A DNA stretch of 55,348 bases. Source: an uncultured Gammaproteobacteria bacterium. Lineage in GTDB: Bacteria > Pseudomonadota > Gammaproteobacteria > Pseudomonadales > Pseudohongiellaceae. How positions within the stretch are numbered: the stretch's first letter is position 1; every line of letters begins with the position of its first letter. The notes under the pieces are model-generated. The model had not been told where the DNA came from, ran no database searches, and worked only from the letters and a program-made list of their open reading frames with translations. The DNA is taken from NCBI GenBank assembly GCA_913031035.1, contig CAJWGN010000007.1:1-55348 (forward strand). Direction: 5' to 3'. A program made the position numbers and the translations under genes. Of this stretch, positions 9,008 to 18,153 are shown in pieces.

Positions 9008-11500
9008 TTATTTAAAGCTGTATCTAACACCAACAAATCCAGCTCTTGGCGCTGCCGCGCCCAAAAATCGGGGTACGGTTAGGTTTTCAATGATTGGAAC
9101 TTCTAGCTCGGCGGGTTCTTCTCCAAGCAAACCAAATGTTTCAAACTCTTCATCAAACAGATTGTTGACCTTGGCGAAAAGCTCGAAATTCTCCGCAATC
9201 TTATATCTAGCGCGAAAGTTGATTACAGAATAGCCTTCAATTTTTGCTAGTTGATTAGATTCATCCCCGCGTAAATTTTGACCGCTGTTGCTAACTAAAT
9301 CCAAGCCAAGGTTTAAGCCGTTAGTAAAAGTATAGTCTGCAACGGCTTTGAATTGGTTCTGAGGAATGCCCGGAATAGAATCACCCCGTGATACCAGTAT
9401 TTCTCCTTCTTCGTTGGCAAACTCGTGATTGGGACTCAGTGCCCTAAAATCATCTTCAAAGGTGGCGTCAACAAAACTGTAAGATGCCATCCAGCTGAGG
9501 TTTTCCCATTTACCACGCAGGCTAGATTCAAAGCCTTTACGCCGCGTTTTGTCGACATTGGCAAAGAGTCCAGTTGATCTACCTGTGGTTTGGAAAAGGA
9601 TATCGTCTAGGCTTGTTGTATAATAAACGCCTGCCGAATAGATCAAATCTCGAACTGTGCCTCTGGCGCCAAACTCGAAACTCTCAGCGACCACGTCACT
9701 TAACGGTGGGTCTGCTAAAAACGCATTGGGTAGGCGGCACTCAAAATTTACGTCATCCGGATTGTCTCCGCGCTTGATTGCAAACTCTACGGCGAGATCA
9801 AAAACCCCCTCGTTACAGGCCAGTTCGATTGGCGTTGGTGCCCTCGACGACTCGCTATAAGATCCATAAAGGTTTAACCCCTCATTGGCCTGCCAAGTAA
9901 TGCCCAAGGACGGATTCAGGCGAGTAAATCGGTGGCTGCCATTGAGCTCAGGGCGAAGGCCTGAGCGGTCCCTCAAATCGACATCGGTGCGGTTGCCTCT
10001 TGCGGAAAGAGTAACGGCGACAGTGTTGGAAACATCAACAGTGTTAGTAAAATAAAGGCTTGTAGTCTCTGTTTCTGTGTTGATCGATGTTGCGCCTTCG
10101 TCGACAAATGTGCCCGTGCCAAGACCTCGAGTTAGTCGGGAAAAGGGATCTATGTTTGATAGTTCCAATACAGAATTGAAGTTGGATTCACCATTGAAGT
10201 AGGAGGCGCCAACGACTAATTGCCCGCTATAGCCAAAGAAATTTCCCAGCACCGTGGTTTGAAAAACCAAGCCATTGCTTGTCTGACTTCGATTGCTAAT
10301 ATTATTGATCGCCTGATCTGAAAGTATGCCTGTTCCGGTAAGATCGTTTGAATCAAACCCTTGAAGGTTGAAGCCTTCGTCATCTCCTGCCTGAGCTGCG
10401 GCAAGGTTTAAAAAGTTTTCTAACTCATCAGTATTGGAGAACTGGTTATCGCAGACATCATCATCGTCAAAACCAATGTCTTCTAGATCGTCTTCTTCCA
10501 AACCTTCGATTAAGGTAGCGGAATTACCTAGATTACAGACGCTGAAATCAGAGCCGTCGCCGTTAAAAGCGTCAGTGTCATTGTTTCGATGAAACCCGTT
10601 TGCGGCAATACTTATATTCGATGTAATGTCATGACTAATATCAAAATGAGCCATGGACATGTTATTGGCGGTAATATCCGGACCAGTGAAGATCGCCTTA
10701 CGATCCAGCGCAAGTAATTCCTCTGGTGATGAGCCATTACCGGTTAGGTCGGATTCCCCCAGTTGGTAGTTGAATTCAGCTTGGGTAGTTTGTGATCTCC
10801 AAGCTAAGCTGCCATAAAAATTAATTGCATTGGAGTCGGACTCATCTCGCCAGCCGTCTTCATCAAAATATTCAACGTTAGCGTAATAGGCAAAACCTTC
10901 ATCAGGGTTTCCGCTAGAGGGATCAAAATTGCCACCGAATTCTACATTCGCCCTTGTGCGGCCAAACGAGCCGCCTGAGAACTCTAGTTTATTGCCTTGG
11001 AAGTTAAAGCCATTTTTCATGTTGATAGCTAACGAGCCACCGAGACTGTTCTGGCCAAAGAGCGGGTTGGCGCCACCGGACAGAGTGACGCTGTGAATAG
11101 CAGATTGCGGCAGCAGATCCCAATTAACCGCGTCGCCAAGCGGCTCATTGATGCGATTGCCATTCTGATAAACAGCAAGGCCCTGAGCCAGCCCCAACAG
11201 GGGCGATGCGGTAAACCCTCGATATTGTAGGTCTGCTTGGAGTGGATTGTTCTGGGCATCATTGAGCGAGATGCTGGTGAAGCTCTGTTTAAGAAAATCA
11301 GCAATACTTTGTGAGTTACTGTTTTTAAGGTCGTCTGCCGAGCCCGTTTGAATAGGAAAAGGGACTTTGTCTTTATCTATACCTGCACCGAACGGAACCA
11401 CTCCGATAACAACGATTTCTTCGGTGGTCTGAGCTATCGCTGTTGCGAGCCCATAACATGAGGCAAGCAATACAGCTGCTTTTACCGCGGGTCTCGTCAT
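9008..11500 (-). CDS. TonB-dependent outer-membrane receptor
   Basis: 830 residues. These receptors import scarce or large substrates across the outer membrane using TonB energy. There is a signal peptide ending near residue 23, a TonB box (EEIVVIG, 27-33), a plug domain (about 45-165, with LQYRGF, GLAVYQNGNRIN and NPLFGQNSLGG), and a beta-barrel ending in the expected aromatic-rich strand AGFVGVRYSFK. An unusual acidic insert (about 333-350, with EEDDLED and FDDDDVCD) lies between Cys322 and Cys350 in an extracellular loop and could bind metal or be disulfide-closed. GGAG precedes the ATG. No dedicated transporter or regulator adjoins it, so the ligand is unknown. Confidence 0.93.
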   Translation of the reverse strand: MTRPAVKAAVLLASCYGLATAIAQTTEEIVVIGVVPFGAGIDKDKVPFPIQTGSADDLKNSNSQSIADFLKQSFTSISLNDAQNNPLQADLQYRGFTASPLLGLAQGLAVYQNGNRINEPLGDAVNWDLLPQSAIHSVTLSGGANPLFGQNSLGGSLAINMKNGFNFQGNKLEFSGGSFGRTRANVEFGGNFDPSSGNPDEGFAYYANVEYFDEDGWRDESDSNAINFYGSLAWRSQTTQAEFNYQLGESDLTGNGSSPEELLALDRKAIFTGPDITANNMSMAHFDISHDITSNISIAANGFHRNNDTDAFNGDGSDFSVCNLGNSATLIEGLEEDDLEDIGFDDDDVCDNQFSNTDELENFLNLAAAQAGDDEGFNLQGFDSNDLTGTGILSDQAINNISNRSQTSNGLVFQTTVLGNFFGYSGQLVVGASYFNGESNFNSVLELSNIDPFSRLTRGLGTGTFVDEGATSINTETETTSLYFTNTVDVSNTVAVTLSARGNRTDVDLRDRSGLRPELNGSHRFTRLNPSLGITWQANEGLNLYGSYSESSRAPTPIELACNEGVFDLAVEFAIKRGDNPDDVNFECRLPNAFLADPPLSDVVAESFEFGARGTVRDLIYSAGVYYTTSLDDILFQTTGRSTGLFANVDKTRRKGFESSLRGKWENLSWMASYSFVDATFEDDFRALSPNHEFANEEGEILVSRGDSIPGIPQNQFKAVADYTFTNGLNLGLDLVSNSGQNLRGDESNQLAKIEGYSVINFRARYKIAENFELFAKVNNLFDEEFETFGLLGEEPAELEVPIIENLTVPRFLGAAAPRAGFVGVRYSFK

Positions 11501-11729
11501 TGTTCATTCTCCGTCGCAAAAATGGCAAAGGGAGGGAGTATAGCAGAGCTCAAAACTCACACTAAAAAAACATACTCTGTAAGGCCAGCATGTTCTTGGC
11601 CTGCCTGTCGTAGATGGACTGCTAACAGCCGCTATTTGTTAAGTCTAAACTGTAAATTCCCAGTTGTTTGACGCCCAACTCGTAGGACTGTAAATTGGCG
11701 ACTTTGTTTTATGAGCTTTTGGAGATGAA

Positions 11730-12419
11730 ATGGCTACCGTATTGATTACCGGAACTAACAGAGGCATCGGACTTGAATTTGTCGAGCAGTATCTGGCGCA
11801 AGGTGACAAAGTTATTGCCAGCTGTAGGAATCCTGCAGGAGAAGGGGCGCTTCAAACACTGGCAGAAAACAGCACTCAGTTGCAGTTGGTTCAGTTGGAC
11901 GTGAGTAGCCAAGCCTCCATGGAGGGTCTGCCTGGCCAGCTAGCAGGAGCCCCAATCGACATCTTCGTTAACAATGCAGGCATTTATGGTCGGCGTGAAG
12001 GGTTTGGAGAGCTGGAAGCGGAGCCTTGGGCGGAGGTGTTTCAAGTAAACTCAATAGCCCCACTCATCCTTACGCAGCTGTTGATGGAGAATTTTAATAA
12101 AGGGAGTTTGAAGAAGCTGATATACCTGACCTCGAAAATGGGTTCGGTAGGTGACAATCAAGGCGGTGGATCATACGTTTATCGCAGTTCTAAGGCTGCC
12201 TTAAATGCGGCAGTGAAAAGCTTGTCGATTGATTTAAAAAATAAAGGCTTCTCAGTAGCCTTGGTGCATCCGGGTTGGGTAAGAACCGACATGGGTGGAC
12301 CGAATGGCTTAATTGATACCAAGACCAGCGTCACCGGCCTCGTGAGTGTCATTGAAGGTCTTGACCTGCCGAGCAGTGGCAGCTTTTTTAGCTACGATGG
12401 CAGTGTTATTCCTTGGTAG
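11730..12419 (+). CDS. Short-chain dehydrogenase/reductase
   Basis: 229 residues, a classical-length SDR. The nucleotide-binding TGTNRGIG is at 7-14, LDVSS near 56-60, the NNAG motif at 81-84 and the catalytic Tyr-x-x-x-Lys at Y151/K155 (YRSSK), with LTSKMGS supplying the Ser. The C-terminus HPGWVRTDMGG and the single-domain layout resemble the sniffer/C-factor-like carbonyl reductase subgroup, usually NADPH-dependent. Substrate unknown. GGAG sits 6 bases before the ATG. It is transcribed away from the TonB receptor gene. Confidence 0.9.
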   Translation: MATVLITGTNRGIGLEFVEQYLAQGDKVIASCRNPAGEGALQTLAENSTQLQLVQLDVSSQASMEGLPGQLAGAPIDIFVNNAGIYGRREGFGELEAEPWAEVFQVNSIAPLILTQLLMENFNKGSLKKLIYLTSKMGSVGDNQGGGSYVYRSSKAALNAAVKSLSIDLKNKGFSVALVHPGWVRTDMGGPNGLIDTKTSVTGLVSVIEGLDLPSSGSFFSYDGSVIPW

Positions 12420-12538
12420 AAGGCGTTAATAAACGGGCAGTAAACTGTCACTTTAGCGCCTGTGTAAATTAGCCTACATCGAACCAGTATCGCAATTATG
12501 CTACTCTCAGCGCCAGTTTCGATATTCCTCGTAGGCTA

Positions 12539-13183
12539 ATGGTTTCCTATTTAATGACGCATTCTATTCAAAATAAAACGCTGTGTATTTTACTTAGCCT
12601 CGGTTTGTCACTATTTCCTAGTCTTTCTTTCGGGCACGGTGGTGTCGCTCTGCAGGGAGATATGTGTGTCGTTAATATTAATTTCCTGACAGCTCACTTC
12701 ACGGTATTCCAACCGGAAACCAGAGAGACTGACGAGTTCTGTGAAGATATCCCGGATGTTGGCCGATCGGTATTTGTGATGGAATATCTTCATGACTTGT
12801 TAGAAGAGATGGAAATTGATTTTCGAATTATTAGAGATATAAACGATGTTGGAAAATACGCAACGTGGAGCGATGTGCTCGACATTGTTGACCTCGACGC
12901 GGCCACGGTTTACTACGAAGAACCAAGAGTTGAGCAGGGTGGTTTTTACACTGCCAGCTATACGTTTGAAGAAAAAGGCACCTACATAGGGGTTGTGAAT
13001 GCCGCGCACCCAACCGAAGATAGACATTACAACGCTGTCTTCTATTTTCAAGTTGGTGGTATGGACTGGGGGACACTCCCCTTGTTCGCTGGGCTATTGA
13101 TTTTGTTTCAGCTGGGTTACTGGTTCAGTAATGGTGGCTGGGAAAGACGTAAGCTTCGAAAGCAGGGCAAAAGTACAGCCTAG
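12539..13183 (+). CDS. Envelope protein of unknown function: periplasmic domain with C-terminal anchor
   Basis: 214 residues. A signal peptide (ILLSLGLSLFPSLSFG) is followed at once by HGGVALQGDMCVVNINFLTAHF, then an acidic periplasmic domain with two cysteines (Cys in GDMCVV and DEFCEDIP). One C-terminal helix (LPLFAGLLILFQLGYWF) ends in a basic tail (ERRKLRKQGK). This gives an N-out/C-in single-pass protein. The mature His-Gly-Gly N-terminus resembles exported copper-handling or YtkA-like beta-sandwich proteins, but that is only an impression. A second in-frame ATG at 12554 is possible. No partner gene adjoins it. Confidence 0.7.
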   Translation: MVSYLMTHSIQNKTLCILLSLGLSLFPSLSFGHGGVALQGDMCVVNINFLTAHFTVFQPETRETDEFCEDIPDVGRSVFVMEYLHDLLEEMEIDFRIIRDINDVGKYATWSDVLDIVDLDAATVYYEEPRVEQGGFYTASYTFEEKGTYIGVVNAAHPTEDRHYNAVFYFQVGGMDWGTLPLFAGLLILFQLGYWFSNGGWERRKLRKQGKSTA

Positions 13184-13329
13184 GTTATGGCTACTTTTGT
13201 TTAAGCGCCGATTTATATCGTCGAATAACGTTTCATCTTTCTAGCTCAGAGGTTTTAGTCCAAAGGCTCGGGGCCGATAGATTTAACAGGTAAGCTGTGT
13301 AATTCCATTTAGTCATCCGGAGATTTTGC

Positions 13330-13881
13330 GTGAATGCGAAGATTTTGAGGTTGAATAAAGCGGGTGTTCCGATTAGCTGGCTGACTCGCCAAGAAACGGC
13401 AACACTTTTAGTTAAAGACCAAGTGATTTGGTCTTTAGGCGACACCGTGATGGAAATCCGCGGTGGTTTCAATCGAGGCGGCGTTCAGTCTGTTCTCAAG
13501 CTACCCAGCATTGTTGCCTGTGATGGCAAAGTCCACAAAGACCAATACGATCCCCCTTTAGAAAATAAGTTTTTGTTTCGCCGAGATAAAAATATTTGCC
13601 TCTATTGCGGTATTTCTTTTCCTTTGCACGATTTGTCTCGCGATCATGTGCTGCCAATCTCCAAAGGAGGATTGGATGTTTGGACCAACGTGGTTACCTC
13701 TTGTCGTCGCTGTAATAACCGTAAAGCAGATAGAAACCCAGAGGAAGCTCGCATGGAATTACTCGCGATTCCTTTTGTTCCAAATCAGTATGAATTTCTC
13801 TATTTTTCTAATCACAATGTATTGGTGGATCAAATGGAGTTTTTGAGTGCTAGATTTTCCAGTCACACACAGGTTTCCTAG
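13330..13881 (+). CDS. HNH endonuclease family protein
   Basis: 183 residues starting at GTG, with GGAG 8 bases upstream. The C-terminal half carries a zinc-type HNH nuclease: CxxC at 90-93 (CLYC), the catalytic RDHVLPISKGG at about 104-114, the Asn of WTN, and a second pair CRRCNNRKAD at 125-131. The N-terminal ~80 residues (WLTRQETATLLVKDQVIWSLG) resemble the leader region of stand-alone bacterial HNH proteins of the RecA-neighbour type. No integrase, terminase or toxin gene is near, so it does not look like part of a phage or a restriction system. Its cellular role is unknown. Confidence 0.88.
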   Translation: MNAKILRLNKAGVPISWLTRQETATLLVKDQVIWSLGDTVMEIRGGFNRGGVQSVLKLPSIVACDGKVHKDQYDPPLENKFLFRRDKNICLYCGISFPLHDLSRDHVLPISKGGLDVWTNVVTSCRRCNNRKADRNPEEARMELLAIPFVPNQYEFLYFSNHNVLVDQMEFLSARFSSHTQVS

Positions 13882-13986
13882 TTAGTCATCTACTTTATAT
13901 CAGCATCGTCGATAGCTATTTCTAGCAGAGGTTATACTGGCTATCCGTGCTAGCATCAGCCCTCGTTTAGCTAAGACTTCTTTTTT

Positions 13987-14958
13987 ATGGACCAGCCTTC
14001 TAATCAAGCTCGGGATCAAGCCCAGCATCAAAAGCCCGTAGCAGGATTTCTATTATCTCTAGTCGCCGCTGGTCTGTGGGGAATATTGCCGATCGCTCTG
14101 AAGGAATTGCTGGCGGGGATGGATGCAACTACTATTGTTTGGTATCGGTTTCTTGCTGCTGGATTGGTACTGACCGCGTGGTTGACTCTCAAAGGCAACC
14201 TACCCAATATTGCGAAAGCAACGCCTGCGGTTCGTTGGATATTGGTTGTTGCGGCGCTTGGGTTGTGCGCTAATTATTCGTTATTCTCACAAAGCCTAAA
14301 CTATGTAAATGGCGAGACAAGTGAAGCGGTAATTCAGCTAACCACTTTGTTTTTGATTTTGGGTGGCGTTGTATTTTATAAAGAACCTTTCGATGGTATC
14401 CAGAAGTTAGGCACGGCCTTTATTGTCGCCGGATTGCTTCTTTTTTTCCACGACCGGCTTGCCTCTTTTGGTAGTTTGGAGAACCAAGGGACCATCGGTG
14501 TGCTGATTGTTTTTGTGGCCGCGGTCACTTGGACCGTTTATGCGCTATTGCAAAAGAAGCTTTTAAAAAGTTTTTCATCCGTCCAAATCCTATTCCTTAT
14601 CTACGCTTTTTCAGTGGTGGTTATGCTTCCATTTATCTCCCCCGCAAAGCTGTTTCAACTTAGCGGTTTCGAGTTGGCTCTACTAAGCTTTTGCTGTCTC
14701 AATACATTGATAGCCTACGGCTGCTTTGCTGAAGCTCTTAACCTTTGGGATGCATCCAAAGTTAGCGCTGTTCTTGCATTGGCTCCGCTTGTCACTATTG
14801 GAACGTTAAAATTCATTGTACTGTTCGATCCAGACTATGCGTTTTCTGACCGCTTAACGATTATCTCCCTGCTGGGTGCTTTGTTTTTGGTGGTTGGTTC
14901 TGTGCTTGCGGCCTTAATGCCTGTGATCAAGTACAAACTGCGCCAGAAATTTCGCTAG
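13987..14958 (+). CDS. EamA-family (DMT superfamily) inner-membrane transporter
   Basis: 323 residues with ten predicted hydrophobic helices in two EamA repeats (about 18-150 and 165-310). The first repeat starts GFLLSLVAAGLWGILPIALKE and includes NYSLFSQSLNYVN; the second contains GVLIVFVAAVTWTVYALLQKK. Members export amino acids, nucleosides or other small metabolites by proton exchange. The substrate cannot be inferred from sequence and the neighbours do not help. The N-terminus is a short polar Gln-rich tail. Confidence 0.88.
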   Translation: MDQPSNQARDQAQHQKPVAGFLLSLVAAGLWGILPIALKELLAGMDATTIVWYRFLAAGLVLTAWLTLKGNLPNIAKATPAVRWILVVAALGLCANYSLFSQSLNYVNGETSEAVIQLTTLFLILGGVVFYKEPFDGIQKLGTAFIVAGLLLFFHDRLASFGSLENQGTIGVLIVFVAAVTWTVYALLQKKLLKSFSSVQILFLIYAFSVVVMLPFISPAKLFQLSGFELALLSFCCLNTLIAYGCFAEALNLWDASKVSAVLALAPLVTIGTLKFIVLFDPDYAFSDRLTIISLLGALFLVVGSVLAALMPVIKYKLRQKFR

Positions 14959-15059
14959 TTAAAGCCTTTCTAAGGTAGCTGAATGTGCGCGCATTGACAG
15001 AGTTGGCAAATTGCTAAAAACTCCAGCGTATTCAAAACAATAATATAGCGAATTTACCT

Positions 15060-17069
15060 ATGGCCAACAAATCCTCAGTCTTTCTGCTTGTCAGTTTTTT
15101 AGCGTCAATTTATACGACCTCTCTGGTGGCTGAAGTCTCTCGTTTAGAAATCACTAAACGAGAAACACTGGCAGGCAGTGGACCGCAGACGAGCTACGAT
15201 TCGATTACCGGGGTGGTTCATTTTGCGTTAGACCCAAGCGATACGGCCAATCAGGCGATCATTGATATTGCCTACGCACCGATTAACAGTGATGGCTTGG
15301 TTGAGTTCTCTACCGATTTCAGGATTCTCGTGCCTCAGGGCGCAACAGGCAATGGCACCCTGCTTTACAATGTTAACAATCGCGGTGGTAGTCGTTTTCC
15401 CCCTGAGATCTCTCCAGATCACCCGTTGAGTAAAATGGGGTTCACCTATCTTGCTACAGGTTGGATAAATGAGCTTGCGCCTCGCGATGGGCGGCTGCGA
15501 CTTCATGCGCCAATAGTAAGTGACTTATCCGAGCCGATTGTTGGGCAGGTTCGTTATGAGGTCACTGTAGGCGCTGCAACAGAAGAGGTGAACATTGCAG
15601 GATCGGGGCACTTAGCTTATAGGCCAACGGAGGCTGGTTTGAACGCTGCAATCCTAACCAGTCGTCAATATCAAAATGAACCTCGTGTTCCAATAGAGAG
15701 ATCGCTGTTTGAATTGGAAGTGATGAGAGATGATAACAGTACGCAACCTGCGCTTAACCTTGTTTTGAAGAGCGGTTTTCAGCCAGGCACTATTTATGAG
15801 CTTCTCTATGAAGCTCAAGATCCAGTGCTTGCAGGTTCGGGGATGGCAGGCATTCGAGACTTGGTTTCTCTGATTCGACAGCAAGCAACTTCTGCTGGAG
15901 AGCTTCAGGCATTAAGCCTTCCGGCGATTGAACACACGGTTGCTTGGGGTAATTCTCAAAGTGGCAGGCTTCTGCGGCAGTTTGTTTATGAAGGCTTCAA
16001 TACCGACCTAAACGGAGATAAAGTATTCGACGGTGTTATTCCAGTGATCGCAGGCAGTGGCTATGGAATGTTCAACAATCGCTTTGCAATGCCAACGCGA
16101 ACAAATGGCCAGCATTCAAATCATCTTTATCCTAATGATCTGTTTCCCTTTACCTATGGGGTAAGCAGTGACCCTTTTACCGGCCGAACTGACAGCATAT
16201 TGGGTAAGTCGCTTAGCCTCGGTACAGCACCAAAAATCATGCATATTCAGACCTCCAACGAGTACTGGGTGCGGGGAGGTTCATTGCCTCACACCAATCC
16301 GCAGGGAAACGAGGACGCAGTAATCCCCGATGATGTGCGCTTCTATACCATTGGTGGTTCCCAGCACGGCTCAGGCAATGGCATTCCTCGTGCCGCTACA
16401 AATGGTCAGTTACCCCCTAATCCCAATATGTGGGCACCATTTTCTTACTCGATGATTGTTGCGATGCATAAATGGGTATCCCAAGGCGTCCAGCCTCCAG
16501 CCTCTCGCTACCCTAAAATTGCTGATGGCAGTCTGGTTGCCTCTCATGAAAACGGGACAATTAATAAAGCCGCCTGGAGGCAGTTGATTGGGGTGAATCA
16601 TCCTGAGGCGATGTATAAGCCGGCCTACGTAAGCTACGGCGCGCTATGGCAGACTCAGCGAATCGTAAGTGAACATCCACAGGTGAGCGAAAGTCTTTAT
16701 CAGGCGTTAGTGCCGGCGGTTAACGATGACAATAACGATTTCTCCACCAGCACAATATTGCCCCCGATGACGCAGGTGCCTATTGCCACCTTTGTTTCTT
16801 GGAACTTAAGATCCTTCGCCAGTGGTGCAGAAAAATCTCTAGCCAGATTATCAGGAGGCTATATTCCATTTGCCGCAAATGCGCTCACTGCGAATCAGAT
16901 GGAGGACTCGCGCAGCACAATTACTGGTTTATATGAATCCTTTGAGGACTACTTAAATCAATATGAGCAAGCTACCGACGGCCTTATAAGCGAGCGCTAT
17001 CTATTGCCAGAATTCAAAGACACAATCATGTCTATTGCTCAGTCAAATGAGGCAGTGTTCGCACAGTAA
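15060..17069 (+). CDS. Exported alpha/beta-hydrolase-domain protein (PF20091-like)
   Basis: 669 residues with an N-terminal signal peptide (FLLVSFLASIYTTSLVA). The N-terminal third is beta-rich and contains LLYNVNNRGGSRF. The hydrolase core has the nucleophile elbow WGNSQSGR with Ser299, followed by LLRQFVYEGFN, characteristic of the large secreted abhydrolase_10 group. The late segment GGSQHGSG probably supplies the catalytic His and EYWVRGGSL lies nearby. Family members are predicted periplasmic or extracellular esterases with largely unknown substrates. It ends 18 bases from the convergent gene at 17088. Length and layout are family-typical and no damage is seen. Confidence 0.82.
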   Translation: MANKSSVFLLVSFLASIYTTSLVAEVSRLEITKRETLAGSGPQTSYDSITGVVHFALDPSDTANQAIIDIAYAPINSDGLVEFSTDFRILVPQGATGNGTLLYNVNNRGGSRFPPEISPDHPLSKMGFTYLATGWINELAPRDGRLRLHAPIVSDLSEPIVGQVRYEVTVGAATEEVNIAGSGHLAYRPTEAGLNAAILTSRQYQNEPRVPIERSLFELEVMRDDNSTQPALNLVLKSGFQPGTIYELLYEAQDPVLAGSGMAGIRDLVSLIRQQATSAGELQALSLPAIEHTVAWGNSQSGRLLRQFVYEGFNTDLNGDKVFDGVIPVIAGSGYGMFNNRFAMPTRTNGQHSNHLYPNDLFPFTYGVSSDPFTGRTDSILGKSLSLGTAPKIMHIQTSNEYWVRGGSLPHTNPQGNEDAVIPDDVRFYTIGGSQHGSGNGIPRAATNGQLPPNPNMWAPFSYSMIVAMHKWVSQGVQPPASRYPKIADGSLVASHENGTINKAAWRQLIGVNHPEAMYKPAYVSYGALWQTQRIVSEHPQVSESLYQALVPAVNDDNNDFSTSTILPPMTQVPIATFVSWNLRSFASGAEKSLARLSGGYIPFAANALTANQMEDSRSTITGLYESFEDYLNQYEQATDGLISERYLLPEFKDTIMSIAQSNEAVFAQ

Positions 17070-17087
17070 CTAATAGATGGTTTTTCA

Positions 17088-18062
17088 CTAGGGAATGACC
17101 CGATAGCTAAAAAGAGTTGACGAGTCATCTTCTGGAACAAAGTGCATAAAAATTTCTTGGGAGCTACTGGTCTCAAAGTAGAAGGGGTTTTGAGTTAGTA
17201 AGACCCCAGAGTCTGTTGTTTTGGTGACAGGTAATTGCATGATGACTTGAAAGCTTGGAAGTTCAAGAAGCTCAATTCCTCCAAGTTTGAATTTTTCTAA
17301 TTTGTCATTGCTGTAAGTCCCTAGGCCACTACACAACATATTGTGTGGAGGCAGCCATTGGCAGTCTTGGTAGTCAATATAGTGGTGGCGATTAGGGTGC
17401 ATAACAGTAGAGTCAGGAATGGTTTCTTGTTGCCCCGCATCAATACCCGTGTTTGTATCAATATCCCACTGATAGAATTTCCGTGATCCCCAGTTAACAG
17501 CGTAAAGGGTGTCAGATGTAAAGTCTTTAAGTACGCTACCCAAATGATCAGGAAATCTAAATACCTCTTCCTGCTGCATCGTCTCAGGGTCAATCTTGTA
17601 AACAATGGATTGACTGTTGGGGCGATATTCAGCAACCGAGGCCCAGATAAATTCCCCATCGAAGTCGATACCTCCAGGGTGGTACATAGTGCCTTCGCCT
17701 AAAATCAAATCATCAAGTAGGCTGCCGTCCTGAGCGAACTTAAATAGGTGGCCGATACCAGCGCCGGGAGTGCGGTCGAAGTTACTTTGAGGATCGTTTA
17801 TTCTTATAGGTGACACGGTGGTCTCGACCGACGACATAAAAAAGTAATCGCCAATTTTTACTAAGCCTTGGGGATGATAGCTGGCAAACTGCAAGGGGAT
17901 TGAAGCCGCTAGCTCCCAGTTAGAGGTTTTAGTAAGGGACTGAACGACCGAAGCCTGCTCGACCGTTTGGCTAAGCCCCGCACTGGGTAAGCCTCCCGAT
18001 AGGGTGGCTATAATACACAAACGCAAGGCCGAATAAATCACTGGCTTGGTGGTTAATTTCAA
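17088..18062 (-). CDS. Exported propeller-like protein (possibly DUF6454)
   Basis: 324 residues with an N-terminal hydrophobic signal (LRLCIIATLSGGLPSAGLSQ). The mature part consists of repeated beta segments with Gly-Asp-Tyr-Phe and Asp-Gly-Glu-Phe turns (HPQGLVKIGDYFFMSSVE, GTMYHPGGIDFDGEFIWASV, TLYAVNWGSRKFYQW, WLPPHNMLCSGLG), which fits a small beta-propeller. The opening HPQGL...FFxSSVE block recalls DUF6454 proteins. No enzyme residues can be assigned. It is convergent with the exported hydrolase. Just upstream of the start a 13-base unit is duplicated (AAGTAAAAGAACT), of no evident function. Confidence 0.7.
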   Translation of the reverse strand: MKLTTKPVIYSALRLCIIATLSGGLPSAGLSQTVEQASVVQSLTKTSNWELAASIPLQFASYHPQGLVKIGDYFFMSSVETTVSPIRINDPQSNFDRTPGAGIGHLFKFAQDGSLLDDLILGEGTMYHPGGIDFDGEFIWASVAEYRPNSQSIVYKIDPETMQQEEVFRFPDHLGSVLKDFTSDTLYAVNWGSRKFYQWDIDTNTGIDAGQQETIPDSTVMHPNRHHYIDYQDCQWLPPHNMLCSGLGTYSNDKLEKFKLGGIELLELPSFQVIMQLPVTKTTDSGVLLTQNPFYFETSSSQEIFMHFVPEDDSSTLFSYRVIP

Positions 18063-18153
18063 GTTAAAGACTCAAGTAAAAGAACTAAGTAAAAGAACTA
18101 AGCTAACAAATATAGGGTTGGTTTTTTAGGACCGCGTCCGATCCGCGATAGAA

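Noticed and set aside
13330..13881. Phage or homing element around the HNH protein
   Set aside because: No integrase, terminase, intron or repeat boundaries; the gene is the usual stand-alone chromosomal type.
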